Shown here: positions 43,107 through 52,077 of the stretch, in pieces
How positions within the stretch are numbered: the stretch's first letter is position 1
How the letters are laid out: every line of letters begins with the position of its first letter
DNA from: Comamonadaceae bacterium
GTDB lineage: Bacteria > Pseudomonadota > Gammaproteobacteria > Burkholderiales > Burkholderiaceae_C
Assembly: GCA_027486755.1 (NCBI GenBank)
Contig: JAIXOM010000045.1
Location: 62,001 to 126,000, forward strand
Reading direction: 5' to 3'
Length of the DNA stretch: 64,000 nt
Notes under the pieces: generated by a model
Told to the model about the DNA's origin: nothing
Database searches by the model: none
What the model saw: only the letters and a program-made list of their open reading frames with translations
Position numbers and translations under genes: made by a program

Positions 43107-44468
43107 CTAGAGCGGCCGGTTGCGCGCCAGCGGCGGGTTTTTCGCAAAGTAGCGTTCGATGCCGCGCATCAAGGCCTCGGCCAGTTGCTGTTGGTAGTCG
43201 GGCTCGCGCAGTCGCAATTCTTCATCGGGGTTGCTGATAAAGGCGGTCTCCACCAAAACACTGGGAATGTCGGGCGCCTTGAGCACGGCAAATCCGGCTT
43301 GCTCTACCCTGGGTTTGTGCAACTTGCCCACCCTCGAGAGTTCGCCGAGCATGGCGCCGCCGAGCTGCAGGCTGTCGTTGATCTGCGCAGTGGTGCTCAT
43401 GTCTAGCAGGGTTTGGCGTACGCCCTGGTCGCGCACCCTGAGGTTGACCCCGCCGACCGCATCGGCCGAATTCTCCTTGTCGGCCAGCCAGCGTGCGGCG
43501 CTGCTGCTGGCCCCCCGCTCGCTAAGCACAAACACGCTCGCGCCTTGCGGCCGGGGGGTAAAAAACGCATCGGCATGGATGCTGATCAGCAGGTCGGCCT
43601 GCACCCGGCGCGCCTTTTGCACCCGCACCTGCAGGGGCACAAAGTAATCGGCGTCACGGGTCAGCACCGCCCGCATATGAGGCCGGGCATTGATGCGCTC
43701 GCGCAGCAGCAGGGCGATTTGCAGCACCACATCTTTTTCTCGGGTGCCGCCCGGACCGATGGCTCCCGGGTCTTCACCGCCGTGACCCGGGTCGAGCGCG
43801 ACGATGATCAATCTGTCGCTGGCCTGTGGCCGCGCCGAGGCCGCTTTGGGCGCAGCCTCAGGTGCAGCTTGTGGTGGGGTCGACGCCGCTGAACCACTGG
43901 CGCGGCGATCGCGTTCGGCGATCAACTCGCCCAGGGGATCGGCCGGGACGGCGGTCCCGGGCCTGGCGCTGCTGGCGGCTGGGCCCTGGCGCTGCTGCAG
44001 ATCGGCGATCAGCGCCTCCAGAGGGTCTGGGGGTTTGCTGGGGTAGAGGTCCAGTACCAGCCGGTGGCGGTAGCCAGCGATAGGCCTGAGGCTGAACACC
44101 TGGGGCGACACCGCCTGCTTGAGTTCAATCACCAGCCGCAGGCCCTGCGCGCCTTGTAAGCTGTAGGGGCTGATGCGGATGGCGGCGATGTTGGGGTCGT
44201 CGCTGCGGACCTTGCCCACTAGCTCCTCCAGGCCCGCTTGCAGTTGCAAGCCCTCGATGTCCAGCAGCAAGCGGCTGGGATCGGCCGATGGGCTGGGGCT
44301 GGCCTTGAGCAGTTCGTCGGACTCCAGCGTCAGCCGGGTGTAGTCCTTGGCAGGCCACAGGCGCACCGCCAGGATTTGCGCTGCGCTGGCAACTTGGCCC
44401 GCGCCCAGCCACAGCACCAGGCTGCTGGCCTGCAGCCATTGCCTGCGGTTAGAGCCTTGATCGCTCAT
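43107..44468 (-). CDS. amiC: N-acetylmuramoyl-L-alanine amidase AmiC type
   Basis: A 453-residue periplasmic zinc amidase that splits peptidoglycan during cell separation. A twin-arginine signal (NRRQWLQASSLVLW) is followed by an AMIN domain (about 32-145), a Pro/Ala/Ser linker (150-218) and an Amidase_3 domain. Zinc ligands are the His in LDPGHGGEDPGA (near 230), the Glu in GTREKDVVLQ and the His in SIHADAF. Its ATG overlaps the tsaE stop by four bases. AmiC is normally activated by NlpD/EnvC-type proteins not seen here. Confidence 0.94.
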   Translation of the reverse strand: MSDQGSNRRQWLQASSLVLWLGAGQVASAAQILAVRLWPAKDYTRLTLESDELLKASPSPSADPSRLLLDIEGLQLQAGLEELVGKVRSDDPNIAAIRISPYSLQGAQGLRLVIELKQAVSPQVFSLRPIAGYRHRLVLDLYPSKPPDPLEALIADLQQRQGPAASSARPGTAVPADPLGELIAERDRRASGSAASTPPQAAPEAAPKAASARPQASDRLIIVALDPGHGGEDPGAIGPGGTREKDVVLQIALLLRERINARPHMRAVLTRDADYFVPLQVRVQKARRVQADLLISIHADAFFTPRPQGASVFVLSERGASSSAARWLADKENSADAVGGVNLRVRDQGVRQTLLDMSTTAQINDSLQLGGAMLGELSRVGKLHKPRVEQAGFAVLKAPDIPSVLVETAFISNPDEELRLREPDYQQQLAEALMRGIERYFAKNPPLARNRPL

Positions 44469-44977
44469 GCCAGGCTAGCGGCCAGTTGCCAACCGGTGGG
44501 GCTGCCCGGCTGAAGGCGCAGTTGGCGCGGCGCGGCTTCATCTTCGCGGCCTGGCAGACTGCTGATGAAGAGCTTGAGGTCGGCCGGCGGCAGGTGGCCG
44601 GCTGCCCGCTCGGGCCACTCCACCAATTTCAGGCCCGGGCCGGCAAATAGATCGCGCAGGCCCGCTTCCTCCCATTCCTCGGGGGTGTTGAAGCGGTAAA
44701 AGTCCAGGTGCGAGAGAGGGATCGCACCGAGCTGATAGCTTTCCAAAATGCCGTAGGTAGGGCTTTTGATGCGGCCCTGTACGCCCAGGGCCCTCAGCAG
44801 ATGGCGGGCGAGGGTGGTCTTACCGGCGCCCAAATCTCCGTGCAATTCGATCAAGGCATGGCCGGGATCGGGCAGGGCGAGTAGCGCCCGGGCCAGTTTT
44901 TTGGCAAAAGCCTCGGTATCGGCCTCGCTGGCCCACACGCTGCTTTCTAAAATACCGCAATGGTCCCTGATGCTCAT
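44465..44977 (-). CDS. tsaE: tRNA threonylcarbamoyladenosine biosynthesis ATPase TsaE
   Basis: A 170-residue P-loop protein needed with TsaB, TsaC and TsaD for t6A37 modification of ANN-decoding tRNAs. The Walker A GDLGAGKTT (near 45-53) and the blocks SPTYGILESY and HLDFYRFNTPEEW are diagnostic. The ATG at 44977 lies inside the 5' end of the divergent queG gene, so the two coding regions would overlap by 18 bases; a GTG at 44938 is an alternative start that avoids this. The amiC gene follows with a four-base overlap. Confidence 0.93.
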   Translation of the reverse strand: MSIRDHCGILESSVWASEADTEAFAKKLARALLALPDPGHALIELHGDLGAGKTTLARHLLRALGVQGRIKSPTYGILESYQLGAIPLSHLDFYRFNTPEEWEEAGLRDLFAGPGLKLVEWPERAAGHLPPADLKLFISSLPGREDEAAPRQLRLQPGSPTGWQLAASLA

Positions 44978-46051
44978 CACCTTGTGTCTCTGATCCGGGA
45001 CTGGGCCCGTGAGCTGGGATTCTCGCAAATCGGCGTGGCGGGTGTGGATTTGGCCTCGGCCGAGCCCGGGCTTGCGGCCTGGCTGGCCGCCGGCTTTCAT
45101 GGGCAGATGGATTACATGGCCAGCCATGGCATGAAGCGGGCCCGGCCCGCCGAACTGCTGCCCGGCACGGTCAGCGTCATCACCGCCCGCATGGATTACC
45201 TGCCTAGAGACACAGCTGGCGACTGGAGCAGCCAGGAATTGGAGCGCCTGCAGCGGCCTGGTGAGGCGGTGGTTTCGGTCTATGCGAGGGGCCGCGATTA
45301 CCACCGGGTGCTGCGCGCGCGCCTGGCCCAACTCGGCCAGCGTATTGCCCAGGAGGTTCTGGGCCTGGGTCACCGGGCTTTCACCGATTCGGCGCCGGTG
45401 CTTGAAGCGGAATTGGCAGGCCGCAGCGGCCTGGGCTGGCGTGGCAAACACACGCTGGTCCTCAGCCGCGACGCCGGCTCGATGTTCTTCCTCGGCGAGG
45501 TGTTTGTGGATATGGCCCTGCCGCCCACGGAGGCTGCCGAGCCCCATTGCGGCACTTGCAGCGCCTGCCTGGATGTTTGTCCCACCCAGGCCATCGTGGC
45601 GCCGCACCGGCTCGACGCCAGGCGCTGCATTTCCTACCTGACGATCGAGCATGCGGGCTCCATTCCGGAGGACCTGCGCGCGCTCATGGGCAACCGCATC
45701 TATGGTTGCGACGATTGCCAACTGGTCTGCCCCTGGAACAAATACGCCCGCCGCAGTCCGCTGCCTGATTTCGATGCCAGACCTTCGCTAACCGGCAGGC
45801 AACTCCTGGAACTCTGGGCCTGGAGCGAAGAGGACTTTCTGCGCCATACCGAAGGCAGCCCGATCCGGCGCATAGGCCACGAGCGCTGGCTGCGCAATAT
45901 CGCGGTGGCTCTGGGCAATGCGCTGAGCCAGGGGGCGGGTGATCCCGCCGACATTCGGGCCGCGCTGCAAATGCGCATGGAGCATCCGAGCGTTCTTGTG
46001 CGCGAGCATGTGAGCTGGGCTTTGGGCGCAGGTGCAAAAGCCCCGGCTTAG
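44960..46051 (+). CDS. queG: Epoxyqueuosine reductase
   Basis: A 363-residue cobalamin-dependent enzyme for the last step of queuosine synthesis in tRNA. The N-terminal part has GVAGVDLA and the FHGQMDYM block. The two 4Fe-4S clusters are visible in CGTCSACLDVCP (near 195-206) and CDDCQLVCPWNKYA (near 251-264), with a HEAT-like C-terminus. The ATG at 44960 follows TAAAAT by six bases, so the mRNA may be leaderless or nearly so. Confidence 0.95.
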   Translation: MVPDAHHLVSLIRDWARELGFSQIGVAGVDLASAEPGLAAWLAAGFHGQMDYMASHGMKRARPAELLPGTVSVITARMDYLPRDTAGDWSSQELERLQRPGEAVVSVYARGRDYHRVLRARLAQLGQRIAQEVLGLGHRAFTDSAPVLEAELAGRSGLGWRGKHTLVLSRDAGSMFFLGEVFVDMALPPTEAAEPHCGTCSACLDVCPTQAIVAPHRLDARRCISYLTIEHAGSIPEDLRALMGNRIYGCDDCQLVCPWNKYARRSPLPDFDARPSLTGRQLLELWAWSEEDFLRHTEGSPIRRIGHERWLRNIAVALGNALSQGAGDPADIRAALQMRMEHPSVLVREHVSWALGAGAKAPA

Positions 46052-46123
46052 CCGTCAATGCAAGCCCAGGCGTCAAAAGCGGTCAGGCCCTTGCCCTCCG
46101 ACGCGCCTCGTTTCGGCGCCTGC

Positions 46124-47032
46124 TCAGTGACCGGCCAGGTGCATAGCCAGCGGCAAGCTCAGCAAGCCCATCACGGTGGAGGTCGTGACCAGCGCCGCCA
46201 CCATGGCGCCGTCATAGCCCATGCGGGCGGCCAGCACATAGGCGCTCGAAGCAGTCGGCAAGGCCGAAAACGCCAGCAGCACCAGGGCTTGGGTCGGCTC
46301 CAGCTTGAGCGCGCGCGACAGGCCATAGGCGATCAGGGGCAGCAGCAGGTGCTTGATGCCAATAAGGCTCAGGCCCAACAGTTTGGTCCGTGCCAAAGCT
46401 GCCAGTTGCATGCCGGCGCCTGCGGCCATCAGGCCCAGGGCCAGAGAGGCCGCGCCGATGCGGCCCACGGCTGGCTCGAGCCAGACAGGCATGCGAAAGC
46501 CCAGCAGGTTGGCTACCAGAGCACTGGCAGTGGCCAGAATCAGCGGGTTGCTCAGGAGTTCGCGCCCAAAATGGCGCTGTGACTGTCTGGCCATAGGCCA
46601 GACCGCGGCCGTGTTAAACACCGGCACACAAATGCCGATCAGCACCGCAATCAGCAGCAGCCCCTGGGCTCCGGCCAGACGTTCGGCCAGGGCCAGCCCG
46701 ATGAAGGAATTGAAGCGAAAGCCGACCTGCGCGGCCGCTGCATGGGCCCGCCTGTCGATGTGTCGGCCCAGCAAGGGCAGATAGGGCAGGGCGTAGCTCA
46801 GGGCAATGGCTGCAGCGGCCAGCATCAATCCGCCTGCAACTAAGCCCGAGGCGGCCTGCAATTGCAGCGGGCTTTTGACGATGGAATGAAACAGCAGGAC
46901 GGGGAACAGGAAGAAATAGACCAGCTTCTCGACCTGATCCCACACCGGCCTGTTGAGCGCTGTGTAGCGACAAATTAGGAAGCCGCAGGCGATCAGACAA
47001 AAGTCTGGAAATAACAAACTTAGATAATTCAC
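46124..47032 (-). CDS. AEC family transporter (auxin efflux carrier-like)
   Basis: A 302-residue membrane protein with about ten hydrophobic segments. The start, GTG at 47032, gives NYLSLLFPDFCLIACGFLICR, the typical N-terminus of proteobacterial AEC permeases; an in-frame start at 47098 would add a basic stretch unlike the family. AEC proteins export or import small organic acids. The neighbour on the other side is a Bug-type carboxylate-binding protein, but the two are divergent and not obviously linked. Confidence 0.87.
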   Translation of the reverse strand: MNYLSLLFPDFCLIACGFLICRYTALNRPVWDQVEKLVYFFLFPVLLFHSIVKSPLQLQAASGLVAGGLMLAAAAIALSYALPYLPLLGRHIDRRAHAAAAQVGFRFNSFIGLALAERLAGAQGLLLIAVLIGICVPVFNTAAVWPMARQSQRHFGRELLSNPLILATASALVANLLGFRMPVWLEPAVGRIGAASLALGLMAAGAGMQLAALARTKLLGLSLIGIKHLLLPLIAYGLSRALKLEPTQALVLLAFSALPTASSAYVLAARMGYDGAMVAALVTTSTVMGLLSLPLAMHLAGH

Positions 47033-47152
47033 CGTCCAAGAATAACCGCTGCGCTTGCGGGTTCTCCTGATGCGGGTCGGCCCCGCCTGGACTAACATTC
47101 AAGGGTCTAATATGCTTCCCTCATGCGCACGTACAAAAAGGACCCTATAGCC

Positions 47153-48121
47153 ATGATGATCCGCCGCTCAGCTCTCCTGGCCCTTGCCTTGACCGCCCTG
47201 CCCGGGCTGGTTCTGGCACAGGCCTATCCCAGCAAATCCATCAAGCTGCAGGTGCCGTTTGCGCCGGGCGGTACGACCGATATCATTGGGCGGGTGATTT
47301 CAGAGCCGCTGGGCAAGGCCTTGGGCCAGAGCGTGGTGGTAGAGAACCGCGCCGGTGGCGGGGGCGTGGTGGGTGCCAATGAAACCGCTAAATCTGCGCC
47401 TGATGGTTATACCTTGGGCGTGGCCACCGTCTCGACGACGGCGGCCAATCCGGCCATCAACCCCAAGATGCCCTACAACGTCCTGACCGACTTCACCCCC
47501 ATCATCAACATCGCGGCCACACCCAACATCATCGCGGTGCATCCGAGCTTCCCGGCCAAGGACTACAAGGGCTTTCTCGAAGAGATCAAGCGCAACCCCG
47601 GCAAGTACTCCTATTCATCATCCGGCACCGGCGGCATAGGCCACCTGCAGACGGAGTTGTTCAAGAGCCTGACCGGCACCTTCATCACCCACATCCCCTA
47701 TCGGGGCGCCGGGCCAGCTCTGAATGACACCGTAGCCGGCCAGGTGCAGATCATTTTTGACAACCTGCCTTCGGCCCTGCCCTTTATTCAGCAGGGGCGC
47801 CTGATTCCCATCGTAATAGCTGCGCCCAAGCGACTGGCGGCCCTGCCCAATGTGCCGACCTTCAAGGAAGTCGGGCTCGAGCCGGTCAACCGCCCGGCTT
47901 ATTACGGCATCGTCGGGCCCAAAGGCTTGCCCAAGGATGTGGTCGACAAGATCCACGCCGGTGTCAAAAAGGCTTTGGAGGATCCCGCCACTCGCAAGCG
48001 CATTGAAGACACCGGCTCGGACATCATCGGTAACACGCCCGATCAGTTTGCAGCCCAGATGAAGGCCGAGTTTGAGGTCTACAAAAAGGTGGTCGAAAGC
48101 GCCAAGCTGCGGCTGGAGTGA
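47153..48121 (+). CDS. Bug-family tripartite tricarboxylate transporter binding protein
   Basis: A 322-residue periplasmic protein of the TctC/Bug family. The signal peptide is [18 protein letters not shown] ending near VLAQA. Family blocks follow: [39 protein letters not shown] and [19 protein letters not shown]. No TctA or TctB membrane genes are nearby, which is normal for the large Bug families of Burkholderiales. The ATG at 47153 has AAAAAGGA about 10 bases upstream; an ATG at 47123 is less likely. A strong terminator follows. Confidence 0.92.
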   Translation: MMIRRSALLALALTALPGLVLAQAYPSKSIKLQVPFAPGGTTDIIGRVISEPLGKALGQSVVVENRAGGGGVVGANETAKSAPDGYTLGVATVSTTAANPAINPKMPYNVLTDFTPIINIAATPNIIAVHPSFPAKDYKGFLEEIKRNPGKYSYSSSGTGGIGHLQTELFKSLTGTFITHIPYRGAGPALNDTVAGQVQIIFDNLPSALPFIQQGRLIPIVIAAPKRLAALPNVPTFKEVGLEPVNRPAYYGIVGPKGLPKDVVDKIHAGVKKALEDPATRKRIEDTGSDIIGNTPDQFAAQMKAEFEVYKKVVESAKLRLE

Positions 48122-48138
48122 CGAGTCTGAGGCACCAG

Positions 48139-48174
48139 CCGCCGCTGCGCCTAAGGTGCTGCGGCGGTTTTTTT
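48139..48174 (+). terminator. Intrinsic terminator after the Bug gene
   Basis: CCGCCGC pairs with GCGGCGG, with further pairing inside around a TAA loop, and seven Ts follow. It separates the binding-protein gene from xerD. Confidence 0.85.
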
Positions 48175-48197
48175 ATGCGCCCAGCTTGGGAGTTCGT

Positions 48198-49094
48198 GTG
48201 ACGGCCAGCGGTATTGATGAGCTTGGCGCCTTTCTCGACGCCGTCTGGCTGGAAGATGGTCTGGCGCCCAACACCCTGGCCGCCTACCGCCGCGACCTGA
48301 GCCACTACGGCCTGTGGCTGGCTCAGCGCGCCAAAGCGCTCGACGCCACCGGCGAGGCCGACCTGCATGCCTATTTCGCTGAGCGCCACGCCAGCTCCCG
48401 CGCCACCTCGGCCAATAGGCGCTTGACGGTATTCAAGCGCTACTTCCGCTGGGCCCTGCGCGAAGGCCGCATCCGGGAGGACCCGACCCTGCGTCTGCAG
48501 GCTGCGCGCCAGCCGCTGAGGGTGCCCAAAAGTTTGAGCGAGGACATGGTCGATCGTCTGCTTGGTGCGCCCGATCTGCAGACGCCGCTGGGCCTGCGCG
48601 ACAAGGCCATGCTGGAATTGCTCTACGCCAGCGGCTTGCGGGTCAGCGAGCTGGTCGGACTGAAAACCTTTCACCTGGGCATGAACGAGGGCGTGCTGCG
48701 CGTGATGGGCAAGGGCAGCAAGGAGCGGCTGGTACCGTTCGGAGCGGTCGCGCGCGAGCATCTGCAGGCCTACCTCAGCCAAGCGCGGGCCATGATTTTG
48801 GCCGGTCAGCAGACCGAAGACCTCTTCGTGACTGCCCGCGGCCAGGGCATGAGTCGGGTGATGTTCTGGATGATCATTAAAAAGTACGCGCTGCTGGCCG
48901 GCATCAGCGTGCCGCTGTCGCCACACACCCTGCGCCATGCTTTTGCCACCCATTTGCTCAACCACGGCGCTGACCTTCGCGCAGTGCAGATGCTGCTGGG
49001 CCACAGCGATATTTCTACAACGACCATCTACACCCACGTGGCGCGCGAGCGTTTGCGCCAGGTGCATGCGGCCCACCATCCGCGCGGCGCTTAG
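48198..49094 (+). CDS. xerD: Site-specific tyrosine recombinase XerD
   Basis: A 298-residue recombinase that resolves chromosome dimers at dif with XerC and FtsK. Catalytic residues are visible: Arg148 in SGLRVSEL, Lys172 in GKGSKE, His243 and Arg246 in HTLRH, His269 in GHSDIS and the nucleophile Tyr278 in TTIYTH. GGGAG lies five bases before the GTG at 48198. Being full-length and in a core context, it is the chromosomal XerD and not an element integrase. Its stop overlaps that of the convergent methyltransferase gene. Confidence 0.95.
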   Translation: MTASGIDELGAFLDAVWLEDGLAPNTLAAYRRDLSHYGLWLAQRAKALDATGEADLHAYFAERHASSRATSANRRLTVFKRYFRWALREGRIREDPTLRLQAARQPLRVPKSLSEDMVDRLLGAPDLQTPLGLRDKAMLELLYASGLRVSELVGLKTFHLGMNEGVLRVMGKGSKERLVPFGAVAREHLQAYLSQARAMILAGQQTEDLFVTARGQGMSRVMFWMIIKKYALLAGISVPLSPHTLRHAFATHLLNHGADLRAVQMLLGHSDISTTTIYTHVARERLRQVHAAHHPRGA

Positions 49095-50368
49095 GACGAT
49101 GGCAGGTACATATGTTCACGGCTAAAGGGGTAGTCGCTCTGGCAGCCTGGCAGTTCATGGGTATCGATCTGTCCTGAGGGCTTGGCGGCCAGCATCTGGT
49201 GCAATGCCATCCAGCCTTGTTCAAAACCCATGGCGCAGCCCGCCAGGTAGATGCGGTAGGCCCGCAGGACTTTGCCGCCTTGCTCGTTGCCGAGTCGGGC
49301 GCTGAGGACCTGTTGGGCGGGCCCGAGCTGAGCTTCCAGGGCGTCTGACCAAGCCCACAGGGTACGGGCATAGTGGGGGCGCAGGTTCTCGGTATCGACC
49401 ATCTCCAGGCCGGCATCGGCCATGGCTGCCAGCACGCTGCTGGTGTGCAGCAGTTCGCCGCCGGGGAAGATGTACTTTTCAATGAAGTGGCCCATGCCGG
49501 CGCCAAGCTGGTAGTGCTGGGTGCCGCCAGCGGTGATGCCGTGGTTCATCAGCAAGCCGCCCGGCCGGAGCAAGCGCCGGACCTTTTCAAAGTACTCGGG
49601 TAGCCTGGCCCGGCCGACATGCTCGAACATGCCGACCGAGGCGATCTTGTCGTAGGGCAGGCTTTCGTCGAGGTCGCGGTAGTCCAGGAGCAGCATTTGC
49701 ACCTGGTCTTGCAAGCCCCGTTTCCTGATCAATCCCTGGACATGAGCATGTTGTTGGCGCGACAGCGTGATGCCAGTGGCGTGGGCCCCATGCCGCTCAG
49801 CCGCCCACAGCAAGAGTGCGCCCCAGCCCGCGCCGATATCGAGAAAGCGCTCACCGGGTTTGAGCATGAGCTTGCGGCAGATGAGTTCGAGCTTGGCTTC
49901 CTGAGCCTGGGCCAGGCTCATCTCGGCTTGCCGGAAGTAGGCGCAGGAGTAGACGCGCCGGGGGTCCAGCCAGAGGGCATAGAAGTCGTCGCCGACGTCG
50001 TAGTGGTGCTGGATTTGCGCCGCATCGCGCTGGCGGGTGTGCATGAGCAGCGAGCGCAGCCCTTGCAGCCAGGCGCTGCCCAGGGCCGATTTGGGCTGGA
50101 CCGCATGGCTTGGCACCATGGCTGCGGTAGCCGCCATGATCTGGCGCATGCTGCCTTCGAGTTTCAGGCGCCCCTCGACATAGTCCTCCGCCAGCGCGCC
50201 CACTTGCGCGGCCCGCAGGCGGCCCAGGCTGGACCAGTGGTGCAGCTGTACCCGCACGGGCGCTTCTTGCGGACCAATCAATTGGCCCGAAGGTAGCTGC
50301 AGTTGCAGGGCCGGCCAAAGCGTGGCCACCGGCTGGTTAGGGCGCAGGAGCATCAGGCTACCTCTCAA
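49091..50368 (-). CDS. Cyclopropane-fatty-acyl-phospholipid synthase-family methyltransferase
   Basis: A 425-residue SAM-dependent enzyme of the CFA synthase family, which methylenates unsaturated acyl chains of membrane phospholipids. The SAM site is FLDIGAGWGALLLWA (near 176-190), and the family blocks QIQHHYDVGDDFYALWLD, YSCAYF and MFEHVGRARLPEYF are present. Residues 1-100 form the CFA N-terminal domain. An ATG at 50353 (MLLRPNQP) may be the true start. A related methyltransferase could make other branched lipids. Confidence 0.9.
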   Translation of the reverse strand: MRGSLMLLRPNQPVATLWPALQLQLPSGQLIGPQEAPVRVQLHHWSSLGRLRAAQVGALAEDYVEGRLKLEGSMRQIMAATAAMVPSHAVQPKSALGSAWLQGLRSLLMHTRQRDAAQIQHHYDVGDDFYALWLDPRRVYSCAYFRQAEMSLAQAQEAKLELICRKLMLKPGERFLDIGAGWGALLLWAAERHGAHATGITLSRQQHAHVQGLIRKRGLQDQVQMLLLDYRDLDESLPYDKIASVGMFEHVGRARLPEYFEKVRRLLRPGGLLMNHGITAGGTQHYQLGAGMGHFIEKYIFPGGELLHTSSVLAAMADAGLEMVDTENLRPHYARTLWAWSDALEAQLGPAQQVLSARLGNEQGGKVLRAYRIYLAGCAMGFEQGWMALHQMLAAKPSGQIDTHELPGCQSDYPFSREHMYLPSS

Positions 50369-50574
50369 TCGTTTTGCATGCGGCGTTTTTGCATGCGCTG
50401 CGGCCTCATGGGCCGCCGCTCAGAAATGCTAAGGGGGTGGCTGGTCTGCAGACAAGCGCTACCGTCTGAACTTGGCCTTCTTTAGCCGCTGGCCTACGCC
50501 GACCCGGCGTGGCCGCTGGCTGAGCAGCAGGCTCTTGTCCGATGGGCGGGCGCCGGCCGCTGCCGGCTGCAGCA

Positions 50575-51378
50575 TCAAGGCCCGAGCTGAGCCAGCTCCT
50601 GCGGTGTGAAGCCCGCAGCGCTGCGGGCGCTCAGGTTGAAGGGGCCCCGAGGGCGGGGCGCGCCATAGTGCTCAGACAAGCTCACTTGCTGTGCCAGCGG
50701 GTCCAGCCCGCCCTGCTCGCACAGCCAGCCGAACCAGTGGTTGCCGATGGCCACATGGTCGATCTCATCGCGCAGGATCAGCTCGACAATTTCTGCCCCC
50801 CGCCGGTCGCCGGCTGAGCGCAGCTTGTGGGCGATGGCCGGGGAAGCGTCGAGCCCGCGTGCCTCCAGAATGCGCGGCACCACCGCCAGCCTGGCCAGCA
50901 GATCATCTTGTGTGCGTCTGGCCATGTCCCACAGTCCCTCGTGGGCGTCAAAGTCTCCGTAGCGGTAGCCCATGGCCTGCAGATGTTCGTGCAGCAGCGA
51001 AAAGTGCAGCGCCTCCTCGCGCGCCACCTTGAGCCAGTCGCGGTAAAAATTCTCAGGCATGGCAGGAAAGCGCCAGATCACATCGAGCGCCAGGTCCATC
51101 GCATTGCATTCGATATGGGCCAGGGCATGGATCAGGCCGGCGCGACCCTCGGGGCTGCCCACAGCCCGCTGAGGCACCTCTCGGGGTGGCAACAGGCGCG
51201 GCCGCTCAGAGCGGCCGGGCAGGCCTTCGGGCTCGCTCCAGTGGGCTTGGGCATCCAGGGGCAGATGCTCAGGCCACTGGCTTAAAGCGAGCGCCTTTTC
51301 ATCGGCATCGCGCAGGACGATCAGCGCCAGCGCGTGACTGCGTAGACAGGTCATCAGACGATGATACGGGTAGTCCAT
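50575..51378 (-). CDS. DUF455 ferritin-like protein
   Basis: A 267-residue protein whose helices carry the ferritin-like metal motifs typical of DUF455: HALAHIECNAMDLALD, VAREEALHFSLLHEHL and LRDEIDHVAIGNHWF, giving Glu and Glu-x2-His ligands for a di-iron centre. Function is unknown; relatives in tRNA modification (MiaE-like) share the fold. An ATG at 51354 (MTCLRSHALAL) is an alternative start. The 206 bases between this gene and the methyltransferase gene hold nothing recognisable. Confidence 0.86.
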   Translation of the reverse strand: MDYPYHRLMTCLRSHALALIVLRDADEKALALSQWPEHLPLDAQAHWSEPEGLPGRSERPRLLPPREVPQRAVGSPEGRAGLIHALAHIECNAMDLALDVIWRFPAMPENFYRDWLKVAREEALHFSLLHEHLQAMGYRYGDFDAHEGLWDMARRTQDDLLARLAVVPRILEARGLDASPAIAHKLRSAGDRRGAEIVELILRDEIDHVAIGNHWFGWLCEQGGLDPLAQQVSLSEHYGAPRPRGPFNLSARSAAGFTPQELAQLGP

Positions 51379-51480
51379 CTAACCGGGTTAATCCGGCTTT
51401 GTAAGAGCCGCCCATGATGTCTGGGACGCAAAGTGACACCAGGCTCCTACAATCTTCGATTTTCCAGCGAGAGGGCGCCC

Positions 51481-52005
51481 ATGGCGGTTTATCAGATCGG
51501 CGATGTCATCCCCCAGATTCATGACAGTGCCTGGGTGGCGCCTAGCGCGCAGGTGATGGGCCGGGTGGTGCTGGAGCAAGACAGCAGCGTCTGGTTTGGC
51601 GCGGTGCTGCGCGGCGACAACGACCCGATCCGCATAGGCAAGGGCAGCAATGTGCAAGACGGCAGCGTGCTGCATTCTGACCTCGGTCAGCCGATGACGG
51701 TGGGCGAGTATGTGACGGTGGGGCATCAGGCCATGCTGCACGGCTGCACCATCGGCGACGGCTGCCTGATCGGCATTCAGGCGGTCATTCTCAACGGTGC
51801 GCGCATCGGGCGCAACTGCCTGGTCGGCGCTGGCGCGCTGGTGACTGAGGGCAAGGAGTTCCCAGAGGGCTCGATGATCCTGGGCAGTCCCGCCAAAGTG
51901 GTGCGGCAGCTCACGCCCGAGCAGATCGAGAACATCCGCCGCAATGTGCTGGGCTATGTGGACAACGCCCGCCGCTTCAAGACGGGTCTGCAACAGATCG
52001 GGTGA
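51481..52005 (+). CDS. Gamma carbonic anhydrase-family protein (YrdA-like)
   Basis: A 174-residue left-handed beta-helix protein with hexapeptide repeats. The three zinc His positions are seen in [16 protein letters not shown] (two His five apart), as in gamma carbonic anhydrases and YrdA. It may hydrate CO2 or be an inactive homologue. GAGAGGG lies just upstream of the ATG at 51481, and a TACAAT hexamer at 51447-51452 is a likely -10. Confidence 0.92.
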   Translation: MAVYQIGDVIPQIHDSAWVAPSAQVMGRVVLEQDSSVWFGAVLRGDNDPIRIGKGSNVQDGSVLHSDLGQPMTVGEYVTVGHQAMLHGCTIGDGCLIGIQAVILNGARIGRNCLVGAGALVTEGKEFPEGSMILGSPAKVVRQLTPEQIENIRRNVLGYVDNARRFKTGLQQIG

Positions 52006-52077
52006 GCCCAAGCGCGCTGGCCGTCTGTGGGTCGGTTTTCTGAAATTTCTTCAGCCTGAAAGGGGCGCTGCCCGGCC

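Noticed and set aside
48198-49094. Integrase of a mobile element
   Set aside because: Length, start region and catalytic blocks are those of chromosomal XerD, and no attachment repeats or element genes flank it.
50371-50397. Direct repeat of TTTTGCATGCG upstream of the methyltransferase gene
   Set aside because: Only two 11-base copies 14 bases apart with no dyad or promoter relation; likely a local duplication.
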